Shown here: piece by piece, positions 50,234-59,746 of the stretch
Layout: every line of letters begins with the position of its first letter
Position numbering within the stretch: position 1 is the stretch's first letter
Source: JBBRVP01 sp038246785
Lineage (GTDB): Bacteria; Actinomycetota; Actinomycetes; Jiangellales; Jiangellaceae
Reading direction: 5' to 3'
Assembly (NCBI GenBank): GCA_038246785.1
Contig: JBBRVP010000001.1
Span: forward strand, 62,001-126,000
Length of the DNA: 64,000 nt
Notes under the pieces: generated by a model
What the model was told of the DNA's origin: nothing
The model's database searches: none
Seen by the model: only the letters and a program-made list of their open reading frames with translations
Position numbers and translations under genes: made by a program

Positions 50234-52315
50234 GTGCCCAACCGGCTGGCCGACGCCACGAGCCCGTACCTCCTGCAACACCAGGACAACCCGGTCGACT
50301 GGTGGCCGTGGGGCGACGAACCGTTTGCGGAGGCCCGCCGCCGCGACGTACCCGTCCTGCTCTCGGTCGGCTACGCGGCCTGCCATTGGTGCCACGTCAT
50401 GGCGCACGAGTCGTTCGAGGACCCGGCAATCGCCGAGCTCATGAACGAGCTGTTCGTCAACGTCAAGGTCGACCGGGAGGAACGTCCGGATGTCGACGCC
50501 GTCTACATGGACGCCGTCACCGCGATGACCGGGCACGGCGGTTGGCCGATGACGGTGTTCCTCACCCCGGATAGGCAGCCGTTCTACGCCGGCACCTACT
50601 TCCCGCCCACCTCGCGGCACGGGATGCCCAGCCTGGGTCAGCTCCTGCAGGCCGTGTCCGAGACCTGGCGCGAGCGCCGCGCCGACGTCGTGGCGCAGGG
50701 CGCCGAGGTCGTCCGCCGGCTGTCCGACGCGCACACCGTGCCCGGTGCCGGCGAACCGCCGGGCGAGTCCGACCTGCGCGCCGCCATCGACGTGCTGAGT
50801 GGCGAGCTCGACGCACGCCACGGCGGCTTCGGAGACGCGCCGAAGTTCCCACCGTCGATGGTGCTCGAGGCGCTGCTGCGCCACGCGGCGCGCACCGGCG
50901 ACCACCGCGCACTGGCGATGGCCGAGCAGACGCTGGAGGCGATGGCGCGCGGCGGCGTCTACGACCAGCTCGCCGGAGGCTTCGCGCGCTACAGCGTCGA
51001 CGCCGCGTGGGTCGTCCCGCACTTCGAGAAGATGCTGTACGACAACGCGTTGCTGCTGCGCGTCTACGCGCACGCCTGGCGGGCGACCGGCTCGACGCTG
51101 CACGAGGGCGTGGTGCGCGACACCGCGGGCTTTCTGCTGCGCGACCTGCGCACCGCAGAGGGCGGCTTCGCCTCGGCGCTGGACGCCGACACCGTGGTCG
51201 AGGGACCCGGCGGCCCGCACAGCGTCGAGGGCGCGACGTACGTCTGGACGCCGGCAGAGCTGTGCCACGTGCTCGGGGACGCCGACGGCGCCTGGGCGGC
51301 TGACCTGCTGTCGGTCACCGAGCACGGAACCTTCGAGCATGGAGCCTCCACGCTGCAACTGCGCACCGACCCTGACGATCCGCCCCGCTGGTCGGCCGTG
51401 CGGCGCCGGCTGCTCGCGGCGCGGGCGGATCGACCGCAGCCCGCCCGCGACGACAAGGTCGTCGCCGGCTGGAACGGGCTTGCGGTCGCTGCGCTGGCCG
51501 AGGCCGGTGCGCTGCTCGACGAGCCGGCGTGGATCGAGGCGGCGAGGGCCTGCGCCGACCTGCTCGTACGTCTGCACCTCGACGAGCACGGACGCCTGCT
51601 GCGCACCTCCCGAGCGGGGGCGGCCGGCCGCAACGCGGGCGTGCTCGAGGACCACGGCGACGTCGCCGAGGGGCTGCTCGCCCTCGCCCAGGTCACCGGC
51701 GACCCGGCGTGGCTCTCGCTCGCCGAACAGCTGCTCGAGGTCGTGCTGCGCCACTTCACCGACCACGACGCAGCTGGAGCGGGGTTGCAGTTCTGGGACA
51801 CCGCCGACGACGCCGAGCAGCTGGTCCGCCGGCCGCGGGACCCCACCGACAACGCCACCCCTTCCGGTCGGCACGCGGCCGCCGGCGCGCTGCTGACGTT
51901 CGCGGCGCTGACCGGCTCCGCCCGCCACCGACAGGCGGCCGAGGCGGCTCTGGACGTGGCGACGCTGCTGGCCCGCCGAGCTCCCCGCTTCGCCGGCTGG
52001 GGTCTCGCCGTGGCCGAGGCCCGTCTCGCCGGACCGGTCGAGGTGGCGGTCGTCGGTGAGGTCGACGACCCCGACGCGACCGCCCTGCGCCGCGTCGCGC
52101 AGTGCTCGACCAGCCCGGGCGCCGTGGTCGCCTTCGGCGCGCCCGGCTCGTCCGCCGCGCGGGAGGTTCCGCTGTTGCGCAACCGGCCGCTCGTCGACGG
52201 CCGGCCCGCCGCGTACGTCTGCCGTGGCTTCGTCTGCGAAAGACCGGTCACGACACCGGACGAGCTCGCCCGCGCGCTGCGGCCGGCCGGGTCGGAGGCG
52301 GTCCACGACGGCTGA
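50234..52315 (+). CDS. Thioredoxin-domain protein of the YyaL/SPATA20 family
   Basis: A 693-residue protein with an N-terminal DUF255 thioredoxin-like domain and a C-terminal (alpha/alpha)6-barrel-like domain. The opening MPNRLADATSPYLLQHQDNP followed by VDWWPWGDEPF and the redox motif SVGYAACHWCHVMAHESFED (CxxC) are diagnostic; VDREERPDVDAVYMDAVTAM and TPDRQPFYAGTYFP continue it. The barrel has GGGVYDQLAGGFARYSVDA-type and DDKVVAGWNGLAVAALAEAG segments. Its reaction is unknown. The GTG start follows GAGAGGGA. The position downstream of mca is as I recall for M. tuberculosis, but 8 kb of accessory DNA has been inserted between them. Confidence 0.9.
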   Translation: MPNRLADATSPYLLQHQDNPVDWWPWGDEPFAEARRRDVPVLLSVGYAACHWCHVMAHESFEDPAIAELMNELFVNVKVDREERPDVDAVYMDAVTAMTGHGGWPMTVFLTPDRQPFYAGTYFPPTSRHGMPSLGQLLQAVSETWRERRADVVAQGAEVVRRLSDAHTVPGAGEPPGESDLRAAIDVLSGELDARHGGFGDAPKFPPSMVLEALLRHAARTGDHRALAMAEQTLEAMARGGVYDQLAGGFARYSVDAAWVVPHFEKMLYDNALLLRVYAHAWRATGSTLHEGVVRDTAGFLLRDLRTAEGGFASALDADTVVEGPGGPHSVEGATYVWTPAELCHVLGDADGAWAADLLSVTEHGTFEHGASTLQLRTDPDDPPRWSAVRRRLLAARADRPQPARDDKVVAGWNGLAVAALAEAGALLDEPAWIEAARACADLLVRLHLDEHGRLLRTSRAGAAGRNAGVLEDHGDVAEGLLALAQVTGDPAWLSLAEQLLEVVLRHFTDHDAAGAGLQFWDTADDAEQLVRRPRDPTDNATPSGRHAAAGALLTFAALTGSARHRQAAEAALDVATLLARRAPRFAGWGLAVAEARLAGPVEVAVVGEVDDPDATALRRVAQCSTSPGAVVAFGAPGSSAAREVPLLRNRPLVDGRPAAYVCRGFVCERPVTTPDELARALRPAGSEAVHDG

Positions 52316-52377
52316 GGGCGCTGCTGCATACGCCACGCGCCCGGGTTGAGCCGGCAGCGGCGGGGCAGGTTCGCATC

Positions 52378-53610
52378 GTGCGGGACCCGACCGCCTCCTC
52401 GCGCGGCCCGGCACGGCACCGCCCGCGGTGGAGACCGCGCGTGGGCGACACCGGGCCGGACCGCGGCCGCCCCGCGGCACCCAAGCCGGCGCCCGCCGCG
52501 GCGTCCCGGCCGCAGCGGGCCACCTCGCGGCTCGGGTCGTCGCTGCCGGCGTGGCTGCGCGTCACCGTCGCATACTGCGCGGCCGGGCTGGTGCTCGTGG
52601 TCGCCGGCTGGATCCTCCTACAGCTGCTGGTGGCCGTGCGCGTGGTCACCTTCGCCGTGATCGGCGCCCTGCTGCTCGCGGCGGTGCTGAGCCCGCTGTC
52701 TCGCTGGATGGCCCGAGCCGGGGCACCTCGCTGGGTGGCCGGCCTGACTCCGCTCCTGCTGTTGCTCGGCGTTCTCGCGACCTCCGGCTACTTCATCGTC
52801 CGGCGGACGCTCAGCCAGCTGGGCGACCTGCAGGGGGCGCTGGCCGCCGGTGTGAGCCAGCTGCGCAGCTACTTCACCGGGCCGCCGCTGTCCCTCAACG
52901 CGGACCGCCTGGACCAGATCCGCGACATCGTCGTCGGGCGCATCAACGAGGTCTTCCATGACCCGCTGGCCTCGGCCGCCTTCGTGCTGGAGGTCCTCAG
53001 CAGCGTCATCCTCGCGCTGTTCCTGCTGTTCTTCCTGCTCAAGGACGGCGCTCAGATGTGGCAGTGGATCGTCCGGCTCGTGCCGCCGGAGCGCCGCGAG
53101 CGGGTGGACGGCGCCGGGAGACGCGGCTGGTGGACGCTGACCCGATACGTCGTCGGCTCGGTCGTCATCGCCCTGATCGACGCCGTCTCGATCGGGGTGG
53201 CGCTCTATCTGATCGGCGTACCGCTGGCCTTGTCCCTTGCTTTGCTCATCTTCTTCAGCTCCTTCGTGCCGATCCTCGGCGCCACCGTGAGCGGTGCAGC
53301 GGCCGTTCTCGTCACGCTGGTCAGCCTGGGCCTGCCGGAGGCGCTGCTCGTGCTGGGCGTCGTCGTGCTCGTCCAGCAGCTCGAGGGCAACCTGCTCCAG
53401 CCGGTCGTGATGGGCCGAGCCGTCGAGCTGCACCCCGTGGTCATCCTCGTCGCCGTCAGCTCCGGAGGGCTGCTGGCTGGCATCCCAGGCGCGGTGGTCG
53501 CCGTCCCGCTCACGGCCGTGAGCTACCAGGTGATCCACTACCTCGCCGATCCGGACGCCGAGCCGGGTGACCCCGTACGCCGCGCAGGGCCGGACGGCGC
53601 GACCAGCTGA
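52378..53610 (+). CDS. AI-2E family transporter-like membrane protein
   Basis: A protein of about 410 residues of the AI-2E transporter (PF01594-type) superfamily. After a 70-residue Pro/Arg/Ala-rich cytoplasmic tail come helices VTVAYCAAGLVLVVAGWILL and VVTFAVIGALLLAAVLSPLS. A large extracytoplasmic loop (RRTLSQLGDLQGALAAGVSQ) follows, then LALFLLFFLLKDGAQMW, IFFSSFVPILGATVSGAAAV and VVLVQQLEGNLLQPVVMGRA, which are typical family signatures. Despite the name, most members have unknown substrates. The start is uncertain (GTG at 52378 or 52441). The gene is 62 bp downstream of the yyaL-type gene on the same strand. Confidence 0.82.
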   Translation: MRDPTASSRGPARHRPRWRPRVGDTGPDRGRPAAPKPAPAAASRPQRATSRLGSSLPAWLRVTVAYCAAGLVLVVAGWILLQLLVAVRVVTFAVIGALLLAAVLSPLSRWMARAGAPRWVAGLTPLLLLLGVLATSGYFIVRRTLSQLGDLQGALAAGVSQLRSYFTGPPLSLNADRLDQIRDIVVGRINEVFHDPLASAAFVLEVLSSVILALFLLFFLLKDGAQMWQWIVRLVPPERRERVDGAGRRGWWTLTRYVVGSVVIALIDAVSIGVALYLIGVPLALSLALLIFFSSFVPILGATVSGAAAVLVTLVSLGLPEALLVLGVVVLVQQLEGNLLQPVVMGRAVELHPVVILVAVSSGGLLAGIPGAVVAVPLTAVSYQVIHYLADPDAEPGDPVRRAGPDGATS

Positions 53611-53639
53611 GGCAACTCGCCGACGGCTCGCTGCCGAAC

Positions 53640-53683
53640 CTGTCAGGCCGCGGCGTGGCTGCGACCCCGCGTCGGCCTGACAG
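53640..53683. terminator. Stem-loop between convergent genes
   Basis: CTGTCAGGCCG and CGGCCTGACAG form a perfect 11-bp stem around a 22-base loop. It sits midway in the 111-bp gap between the AI-2E-like gene and the convergent GH15 gene, so it likely terminates both. Confidence 0.65.
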
Positions 53684-53721
53684 ATTGCGGGGGTGGGGTG
53701 CCCGTCGGTTCGAGGCAGCCG

Positions 53722-55518
53722 TCACCGCACGGTGGCCGGCCGCTCGGCTGCATCCAGTGCCGGGCTCTCGTGCAGCGTCGCCGTGCACTCCAGGAGGAGT
53801 GCGTGGACGAACGCCTGCGGCAGGTTGCCGCGCAGCTGGCGCTGCTGGACGTCGAACTCCTCGCTGAACAGGCCGGGCGGGCCGCAGGCGGCGCGGTTGC
53901 GCTCGAACCATCGGTACGCCGCTACGTGAGCGCCCTGGTGGTGCTTGGCCAGGGCCATGAAGAACCCGCAGACGGCGAAGGCGCCCTCGGCGTCGCCGAG
54001 CGGCTGCGCGCCGTGCGCATAGCGGTAGGCGTAGTGCTCCTCGGCCAGCTCACGCTCGACGGCGGCGAGCGTCGTCCGGGTCCGCGGGTCGTCGGCAGGC
54101 AGCGCCCCGCGTACCGGTGGGAGGACGAGCGCCGCGTCGACCTCGGGCAGGTTGGCGGCGCGCTGCCACGCCCCGTCCCGGCGCAGACACCGGCGGCTGG
54201 TCTCGGCGAGCAGCCGGTCCGCCAGGCCCGCCGCACGGCCCACGAGGGGTCCGTCGGACGCCCCGGCGACCCGGCGCAGCCCGGCGACGCAGGCCAGCCG
54301 CGAGTGGGTCCACCATTCGTCGGCGAGCTCCCAGATGCCGGCGTCGGGCTCCTCCCAGCGGTCCGCGACGACCTCGACCGCCAGCTGGACCGCACGGCGT
54401 CCGTCGTCGTCCAGGCGGTCGCGCTCAGCCGCAGCCGCGAGCAGCTGCAGGACCTCACCGACCGAGTCGAGCTGCCACTGCCGGTTGGCATGGTTGCCGA
54501 CGACATCGCGGCCCCCGGGATAGCCGGACAGGCCGAGCCGGCGCTGGTCCGGGACGCGGCCACCGTCGACGAGGTAGGCGGGCCGCAGCCGGGGCCCGTC
54601 CTCGAGCAGCCGGGCCGTCACGAAGCGCACAGCGGAGTCCAGCAGCGCGTCGACGCCGGCCGTGGCGGCGGCCACCCCGGCGTAGCACTGGTCACGCACC
54701 CACGCGTAGCGGTAGTCGTAGCTGCGCCCCTGCTCGGCTCGCTCGGGCAGCCCAAGCGTCGCTGCCGCGACCATGCCTCCGTCGGCGCTGGTCAGTCCGT
54801 GCATCACCGCCACCGCGTGGCGGGCGTCGCGGGGTGCGATCGTGGCGGCCAGCGCCGGCACCCGCATCTCCCAGTCGTGCAGCGTCTCCTGCCACAGGGC
54901 GCCGGCATCGACCGGATCCGGGAGGCTGCGGTCGCTCACCTCGAGGACGAGGTCGTGGTGCTCGCCCGGCACGGTCAGATCCATCGTGAGGACGCCGGAG
55001 TCGTCCAGGTGCGCGCGGGCGGCGCCGCTCCAGCGGAAGTACAGATCTCCGGTGCGACCGGTCCACCGACCCGCGTCGTCGCGGTGCACCCGGCGGGCTC
55101 GATGGCTGCCGAACCCGGCGCGAAGGTCGAGGACGACCCGCACCTCGGCATCCTCGTGGACGGGGATGATGCGGCGCAGGAGCACCAGCCGGTGCTGGTC
55201 CGCGGGCCGGGCAAGGGCCTCGTGGCACTCCAGGCAACCGGTCTTGGTGGTCCAGCGGTCGCGCCACACGAGCGAGCCGGGGATATACGAGCCGCCCCAG
55301 ACGAACCGCTGGCGCGGGGTGACGGCGTATGTGCCGGCACCGCCCACCAGAGTGCTGAACACTGCGTCGTCGTGCCAGCGTGGTGCGCACAGCCAGGCGA
55401 TGTCACCGCGGGGTCCGACCAGGGCACCCCGCTCGCCGTCGGCGAGCAGGGAGTACTCCCGAAGGACGTGCGGCGGGAAGTCGCCCCCGGCGATCTCGCC
55501 CGCGCTGCGCGCGGTCAC
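53722..55518 (-). CDS. Second GH15-type glycoside hydrolase, last gene of the catabolic operon
   Basis: A 598-residue GH15-type hydrolase, divergent from the copy at 43335-45131. The N-terminal beta domain starts LREYSLLADGERGALVGPRG then DIAWLCAPRWHDDAVF. Barrel segments are GRSYDYRYAWVRDQCYAGVA, DAGIWELADEWWTHSRLACV (general acid Glu) and LFSEEFDVQQRQLRGNLPQA (base Glu). All catalytic positions appear conserved. Alpha-glucans, trehalose or a glucosyl-modified compound could be the substrate. The GTG start at 55518 overlaps the stop of the enolase-superfamily gene by four bases, so it is the fourth coupled gene of the operon. Confidence 0.85.
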   Translation of the reverse strand: MTARSAGEIAGGDFPPHVLREYSLLADGERGALVGPRGDIAWLCAPRWHDDAVFSTLVGGAGTYAVTPRQRFVWGGSYIPGSLVWRDRWTTKTGCLECHEALARPADQHRLVLLRRIIPVHEDAEVRVVLDLRAGFGSHRARRVHRDDAGRWTGRTGDLYFRWSGAARAHLDDSGVLTMDLTVPGEHHDLVLEVSDRSLPDPVDAGALWQETLHDWEMRVPALAATIAPRDARHAVAVMHGLTSADGGMVAAATLGLPERAEQGRSYDYRYAWVRDQCYAGVAAATAGVDALLDSAVRFVTARLLEDGPRLRPAYLVDGGRVPDQRRLGLSGYPGGRDVVGNHANRQWQLDSVGEVLQLLAAAAERDRLDDDGRRAVQLAVEVVADRWEEPDAGIWELADEWWTHSRLACVAGLRRVAGASDGPLVGRAAGLADRLLAETSRRCLRRDGAWQRAANLPEVDAALVLPPVRGALPADDPRTRTTLAAVERELAEEHYAYRYAHGAQPLGDAEGAFAVCGFFMALAKHHQGAHVAAYRWFERNRAACGPPGLFSEEFDVQQRQLRGNLPQAFVHALLLECTATLHESPALDAAERPATVR

Positions 55519-56648
55519 GCCACACGCCACTGGTCGGCAGACCCGCGAAGCCGCATGCCGTGGCCGGGCACGGATCGGTCGAGGGTGAGCCGCCCCTCGC
55601 GTACGGCGGGTGCGCCGTCGACGAGCAGCGGCTCGAGGCGGGCATGGTCGGCGAACCACTCGACGTGGCGGACGTTTGCGGCCGCGGCCGCGACCGGCAG
55701 GTGCAGCGCAGGGGCGCAGTGCCCGGAGACGTCGAGCCCGGCAGCGGCGGCGACGCCGGCGTTGGCCAGCCAACCGGTGTAGCCGCCGCAGCGGGTGACA
55801 TCGAGCTGGAGGCAGTCGACGACGGGGCACAGCGCCGCCGCGTCGTAGGGCAGCGAGACGTACTCCCCGGACGCCACATCGGAGCGCACCGCGGCCCGCG
55901 TCGCCCGCAAGCCGTCGAGGTCGTCGCTGGTGACCGGCTCCTCGAACCAGGTGACGCCCAGCTCGTCGAAAGCCGCCCCCATCCGCCGGGCCTGCCCGCG
56001 GTTGTAGCCCCCGTTGGCGTCGACCATGACGTCGATCCCGGGGCCGCACAGCTCGCGCACCTTTCGTACGCGGCGCAGGTCGCGGTCGAGCCGGGTGCCC
56101 CACGACTCCGCGACCTTGATCTTCACAGCCGAGCAGCCGGACCCGAGCCAGCCATCGACCTGTTCGCGCAGCTGGTCGTCGTCGAGGCTGGTGAAGCCTC
56201 CGCTGCCGTAGACCGGCACGGCCTCGCGGGTCACGCCAAGCAACTCGGCGAGCGGCTGCCCCGCGAGTCGTGCCGCCAGGTCCCACAGGGCGATGTCGAC
56301 CGCCGAGACGGCCTGCATGCTCAGCCCGCGGGAGCCGAGGTTGCGGCAGGCCCGGGCCATCGTCTGGTAGGCGCCCCGGACGTCGTGGACCCGGCAGCCG
56401 GTCACGGCCGAGGTCAGGTGCTCCTCGACGAGCCGGGCGGCCGCCCCGGACGAGTACGTCCAGCCGAGCCCGGTCTCACCGCCTGCGTGGGCCTGGACGA
56501 CAACGGCGGTGGTGGCCTCCCAGGTGAGCGTCCCGTCCGACTCCGGCTCAGGGGTCGGGAAGCGGTAGACCGAGACCCCGACGGACTCCACCCGCAGACC
56601 AGCGGGGACCCGTTCGCCGAGCCGGGTAGCCGTTTCTGCGGGGGTCAC
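55515..56648 (-). CDS. Enolase-superfamily (mandelate racemase-like) enzyme
   Basis: A 377-residue enolase-superfamily enzyme, the class that abstracts a proton alpha to a carboxylate. It includes sugar-acid dehydratases, cycloisomerases and racemases. The capping domain covers about residues 1-140. Barrel motifs are GCSAVKIKVAESWG (KxK base), DVMVDANGGYNRGQA (metal Asp), VTWFEEPVTSDDLDGL (metal Glu), SGEYVSLPYD (third acidic ligand), CLQLDVTRCGGYTGW and DVSGHCAPALHLPVA (a His that can pair with Asp). The substrate is unknown; a sugar acid dehydratase is the best guess from its operon. The GTG start overlaps the upstream stop. Confidence 0.85.
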   Translation of the reverse strand: MTPAETATRLGERVPAGLRVESVGVSVYRFPTPEPESDGTLTWEATTAVVVQAHAGGETGLGWTYSSGAAARLVEEHLTSAVTGCRVHDVRGAYQTMARACRNLGSRGLSMQAVSAVDIALWDLAARLAGQPLAELLGVTREAVPVYGSGGFTSLDDDQLREQVDGWLGSGCSAVKIKVAESWGTRLDRDLRRVRKVRELCGPGIDVMVDANGGYNRGQARRMGAAFDELGVTWFEEPVTSDDLDGLRATRAAVRSDVASGEYVSLPYDAAALCPVVDCLQLDVTRCGGYTGWLANAGVAAAAGLDVSGHCAPALHLPVAAAAANVRHVEWFADHARLEPLLVDGAPAVREGRLTLDRSVPGHGMRLRGSADQWRVA

Positions 56649-59600
56649 CAGCGAGCCCTTCTCACCCCGGCCGCGGCGCCGGCCAGCGCGGCCCCGAACG
56701 TCAGCGCGACGCCGGCCAGCACTCCCGCCCGCGCCGCGCCCGAGGGCTTGGCCGGGCGCGGTGCCCAGCGTTCCTCCGGACGGGGTCCCCCGTCGTCGCC
56801 GTGCAGCCCCGCCTGCAGCAGCTCGGCGAGGTGGACCGCACCGCGCCCGTCCGAGGCTCCCTGCTCGATCTGGGTGCGGCAGCTGAAGCCGTCGGCCATG
56901 ACCACGTCAGCGGCGGCGGCGGCGCGCACGGCCGGCATCAGCACCCGCTCCGCGCACGCCTCGGACACCTCGAAGTGCCCGTTCTCGAAGCCGAAGTTGC
57001 CGGCCAGGCCGCAGCAGCCGGAGTCCAGCATGTCCAGGTCAACGCCCGCGTCGCGCAGCAGCGCCGTGTCGGCCTTCGTGCCGAGGATGGCGTGGTGGTG
57101 GCAGTGGGTCTGCACGTGGACCGTGCGGCGCACCTGCGGTGGTCTCCAGCCGGGCGTGTGGTCGCGCAGCAGCTCGGCGAGTGTGACGGTCTGGTTGCGC
57201 AACCGCTCCACGTCGGTGTCGTCCGGGAACAGCTCGCTGAGGTCCGAGCGGAACGTGGCCGTGCAGCTGGGCTCTAGCCCCACGACGCGCGTGCCGGCCC
57301 GCAGGTGCGGACGCAGCACGTCCAGGGTCCGCCGCATCACCCGCTTCGCCATGTCGAGCTGTCCGGTGGACACCCAGGTCAGCCCGCAGCAGACCCGCTC
57401 GGTGGGCACCACGAGCCGCCAGCCGGCTGACTCCAGCACGTCCACCGCGGCCTGCGGGACCGCGGGGTGGAAGTGGTTGCCGAACGTGTCCGGCCACAGC
57501 AGCACCTCGCCGCGCTCGCCGCTCCCGCCGGGCTCACGGGCGGCGAACCACTCCTGGAACGTCTGCGCCGCGAAGACAGGGGCCTCGCGGTGCTGGTCGA
57601 TGCCGCCGACGCGCAGTGCCAACCGTCCGACGCCGGGCGCGTGCATCATCGCGTTGACCAGTCCGGGCGCGTAGGACGCGAGCGCTGCCCACACCGGCAA
57701 CCAGCCCATGGAGTAGTGGGCGAACGGGCGCAGCCGTCCCTTGAAGTGGTGGAACAGGAACTCGGCCTTGTAGGTGGCCATGTCGACGTTGACCGGGCAG
57801 TCGGCCTTGCAGCCCTTGCAGGCCAAACAGAGGTCAAGGGCGTCCCGGACGTCGGTCGAGCGCCAGCCGTCGGCGATCGCGCCGCCGCGGCTGGCGCCGT
57901 CGAGCATCTCGAACAGCAGGCGCGCCCTGCCGCGGGTGGAGTGCTCCTCCTCGTGGGTGACTATGTAGGACGGGCACATCACTCCGCCCTCGTGCCGGCG
58001 GCACTTGCCGACGCCGACGCAGCGCAGCACCGCCCGGCCGAAGCTGCCCTTGTCGTCGGAGTAGCCGAAGACCGTCTCGACGCCGCCGTGGTCGTAGTCG
58101 ACGCCGAGGCGCAGCATGGAGTCCAGCGGGTACGTGGGGGCTACCTTGCCGGGGTTCATCCGGTCGTCCGGGTCGAAGATCGCCTTGAACCGGCCGAACG
58201 CCTCGACGACCTCGGATCCGAACATCTTCGGCAGTAGCTCTGCGCGCTGCTGGCCGTCGCCGTGCTCGCCGGAGAACGACCCTCCGTAGGACGCCACCAG
58301 GTCCGCGGCCCGCTCGAGGAAGCGGCGGTACGCGGCGACGCCGTCGGCGCTCATCAGGTCGAACGGGATGCGAGTGTGGACGCAGCCCTGCCCGAAATGG
58401 CCGTACAGCGAGGCCTGCTGGAGTCCGAACTCGTCGTAGAGCCGCTCCATGTCGCGCAGGTAGTCCCCGAGGTCGGCGGGGGACACCGCGGCGTCCTCCC
58501 AGCCGGGCCAGGTGTCGGACCGGCCGGGGACCCGGGCGGTGGCCCCCAGCCCGGACTCCCGGATGAGCCACATCTGCTTCTCGAGCTCTGGGTCGTCGAA
58601 GACCGCGACGTCGTCGTCATCGACGCTCTTGCCGAGCCCCTCGAGCATGTCGGTGGCGTACCGGTCGGCCACCTCCTGCGTGTCGCCACCCATCTGCACG
58701 AGCAGGTAGGCCGAGCCCTCCGGCAGACGCGCCAGCGCCTCTGTGTTGAGGTGCTTCTTGTCCTGGAAGCCGATGAGCTTGTCGTCCAAGCCCTCGAGCG
58801 CGATCGGTGAGTGCTTCAAGATCTCCGGTACGGCGTCGGCGGCCGTGGCGACGTCCGGGTAGCCGATGAAGATCGCCGTGCGGGCATGCACCCGCGGCAC
58901 GAGCTTGAGCCGGGCCTGCAGTACGACGACGCAGGTGCCCTCGCTGCCGACGAGAGCCTGAGCGACATGGAAGTGCTTCTCCGGCAGCAGGCTGTCCAGG
59001 TTGTAGCCGGACACCCGGCGTGGGATGTCTGGGTAGCGGGTCCGGATCGGGCCGAGGTAGCGGTCGCGCAGCTCGCGCAGCTGGGCGTAGACCTCCGCCT
59101 GGCGCCCCCCTTGGCGCTGTATCCGCTCGTAGTCCTCCTCGCTCGTCTCGCCAACCCAGAAGCGGCTTCCGTCGTAGAGCAGCACCTCGAGCTCGACGAT
59201 GTTGTCGACGACCTTCCCGGTGCGTTGCGCGGTGGCCCCGCAGGAGTTGTTGCCGATCATCCCGCCGAGCGTGCAGTGGTTGTGCGTCGCCGGCTCCGGG
59301 CCGAACTCCAGGTCGTAGGGCTGCAGCTGGTCGTTCATCAGGTCCAGCACCGCACCGGGCTCGACCACGCAGGTGCGGCTGTCGGGGTCGACGGATACCA
59401 GGCGGTGGCAGTACTTCGACCAGTCCAGGACGACCGCGGCGTTGGTGCACTCGCCGGCGAGGCTCGTGCCGCCACCACGGGAGAGCAGCGGCGCGCGGTG
59501 CCGCCGGCACACTGCCACGGCCGCGACGGCCGCGTCGACGGTGCGCGGCACGACCACCCCGATCGGCGTCTGCCGGAAGTTGGAGGCGTCGGTGGAGTAG

Positions 59601-59746
59601 GCGGCCCGGGACCCCGGGTCGAAGCGCACCTCACCGTCGACGACCGCCCGCAGGTCGGCCTCCAGCGCAGTGACGTCGACGCCGGCGACCGACTCCTCGG
59701 GGCTCGGCGCACGCAGCAGCGGGTCCGGGAGCGACGTCGTCGTCAC
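56645..59746 (-). CDS. FAD-linked/Fe-S D-2-hydroxyacid dehydrogenase (YdiJ/Dld-II-like)
   Basis: A 1033-residue fusion protein. The N-terminal FAD-binding type 4 (GlcD-like) domain has PLLSRGGGTSLAGECTNAAV, GGMIGNNSCGATAQRTGKVV and GEHGDGQQRAELLPKMFG. A ferredoxin-like domain follows with CVGVGKCRRHEGGVMCPSYI and CLACKGCKADCPVNV. Two CCG cysteine-rich domains (CCGLTWVSTG; GCCGLAGNFGFE) come next. A C-terminal hydrophobic helix (AGVLAGVALTFGAALAGAAA) probably anchors it to the membrane. Relatives oxidise D-lactate or D-2-hydroxyglutarate and feed electrons to quinone; which one applies is unclear. The ATG overlaps the upstream stop (ATGA). Confidence 0.88.
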   Translation of the reverse strand: MTTTSLPDPLLRAPSPEESVAGVDVTALEADLRAVVDGEVRFDPGSRAAYSTDASNFRQTPIGVVVPRTVDAAVAAVAVCRRHRAPLLSRGGGTSLAGECTNAAVVLDWSKYCHRLVSVDPDSRTCVVEPGAVLDLMNDQLQPYDLEFGPEPATHNHCTLGGMIGNNSCGATAQRTGKVVDNIVELEVLLYDGSRFWVGETSEEDYERIQRQGGRQAEVYAQLRELRDRYLGPIRTRYPDIPRRVSGYNLDSLLPEKHFHVAQALVGSEGTCVVVLQARLKLVPRVHARTAIFIGYPDVATAADAVPEILKHSPIALEGLDDKLIGFQDKKHLNTEALARLPEGSAYLLVQMGGDTQEVADRYATDMLEGLGKSVDDDDVAVFDDPELEKQMWLIRESGLGATARVPGRSDTWPGWEDAAVSPADLGDYLRDMERLYDEFGLQQASLYGHFGQGCVHTRIPFDLMSADGVAAYRRFLERAADLVASYGGSFSGEHGDGQQRAELLPKMFGSEVVEAFGRFKAIFDPDDRMNPGKVAPTYPLDSMLRLGVDYDHGGVETVFGYSDDKGSFGRAVLRCVGVGKCRRHEGGVMCPSYIVTHEEEHSTRGRARLLFEMLDGASRGGAIADGWRSTDVRDALDLCLACKGCKADCPVNVDMATYKAEFLFHHFKGRLRPFAHYSMGWLPVWAALASYAPGLVNAMMHAPGVGRLALRVGGIDQHREAPVFAAQTFQEWFAAREPGGSGERGEVLLWPDTFGNHFHPAVPQAAVDVLESAGWRLVVPTERVCCGLTWVSTGQLDMAKRVMRRTLDVLRPHLRAGTRVVGLEPSCTATFRSDLSELFPDDTDVERLRNQTVTLAELLRDHTPGWRPPQVRRTVHVQTHCHHHAILGTKADTALLRDAGVDLDMLDSGCCGLAGNFGFENGHFEVSEACAERVLMPAVRAAAAADVVMADGFSCRTQIEQGASDGRGAVHLAELLQAGLHGDDGGPRPEERWAPRPAKPSGAARAGVLAGVALTFGAALAGAAAGVRRARW

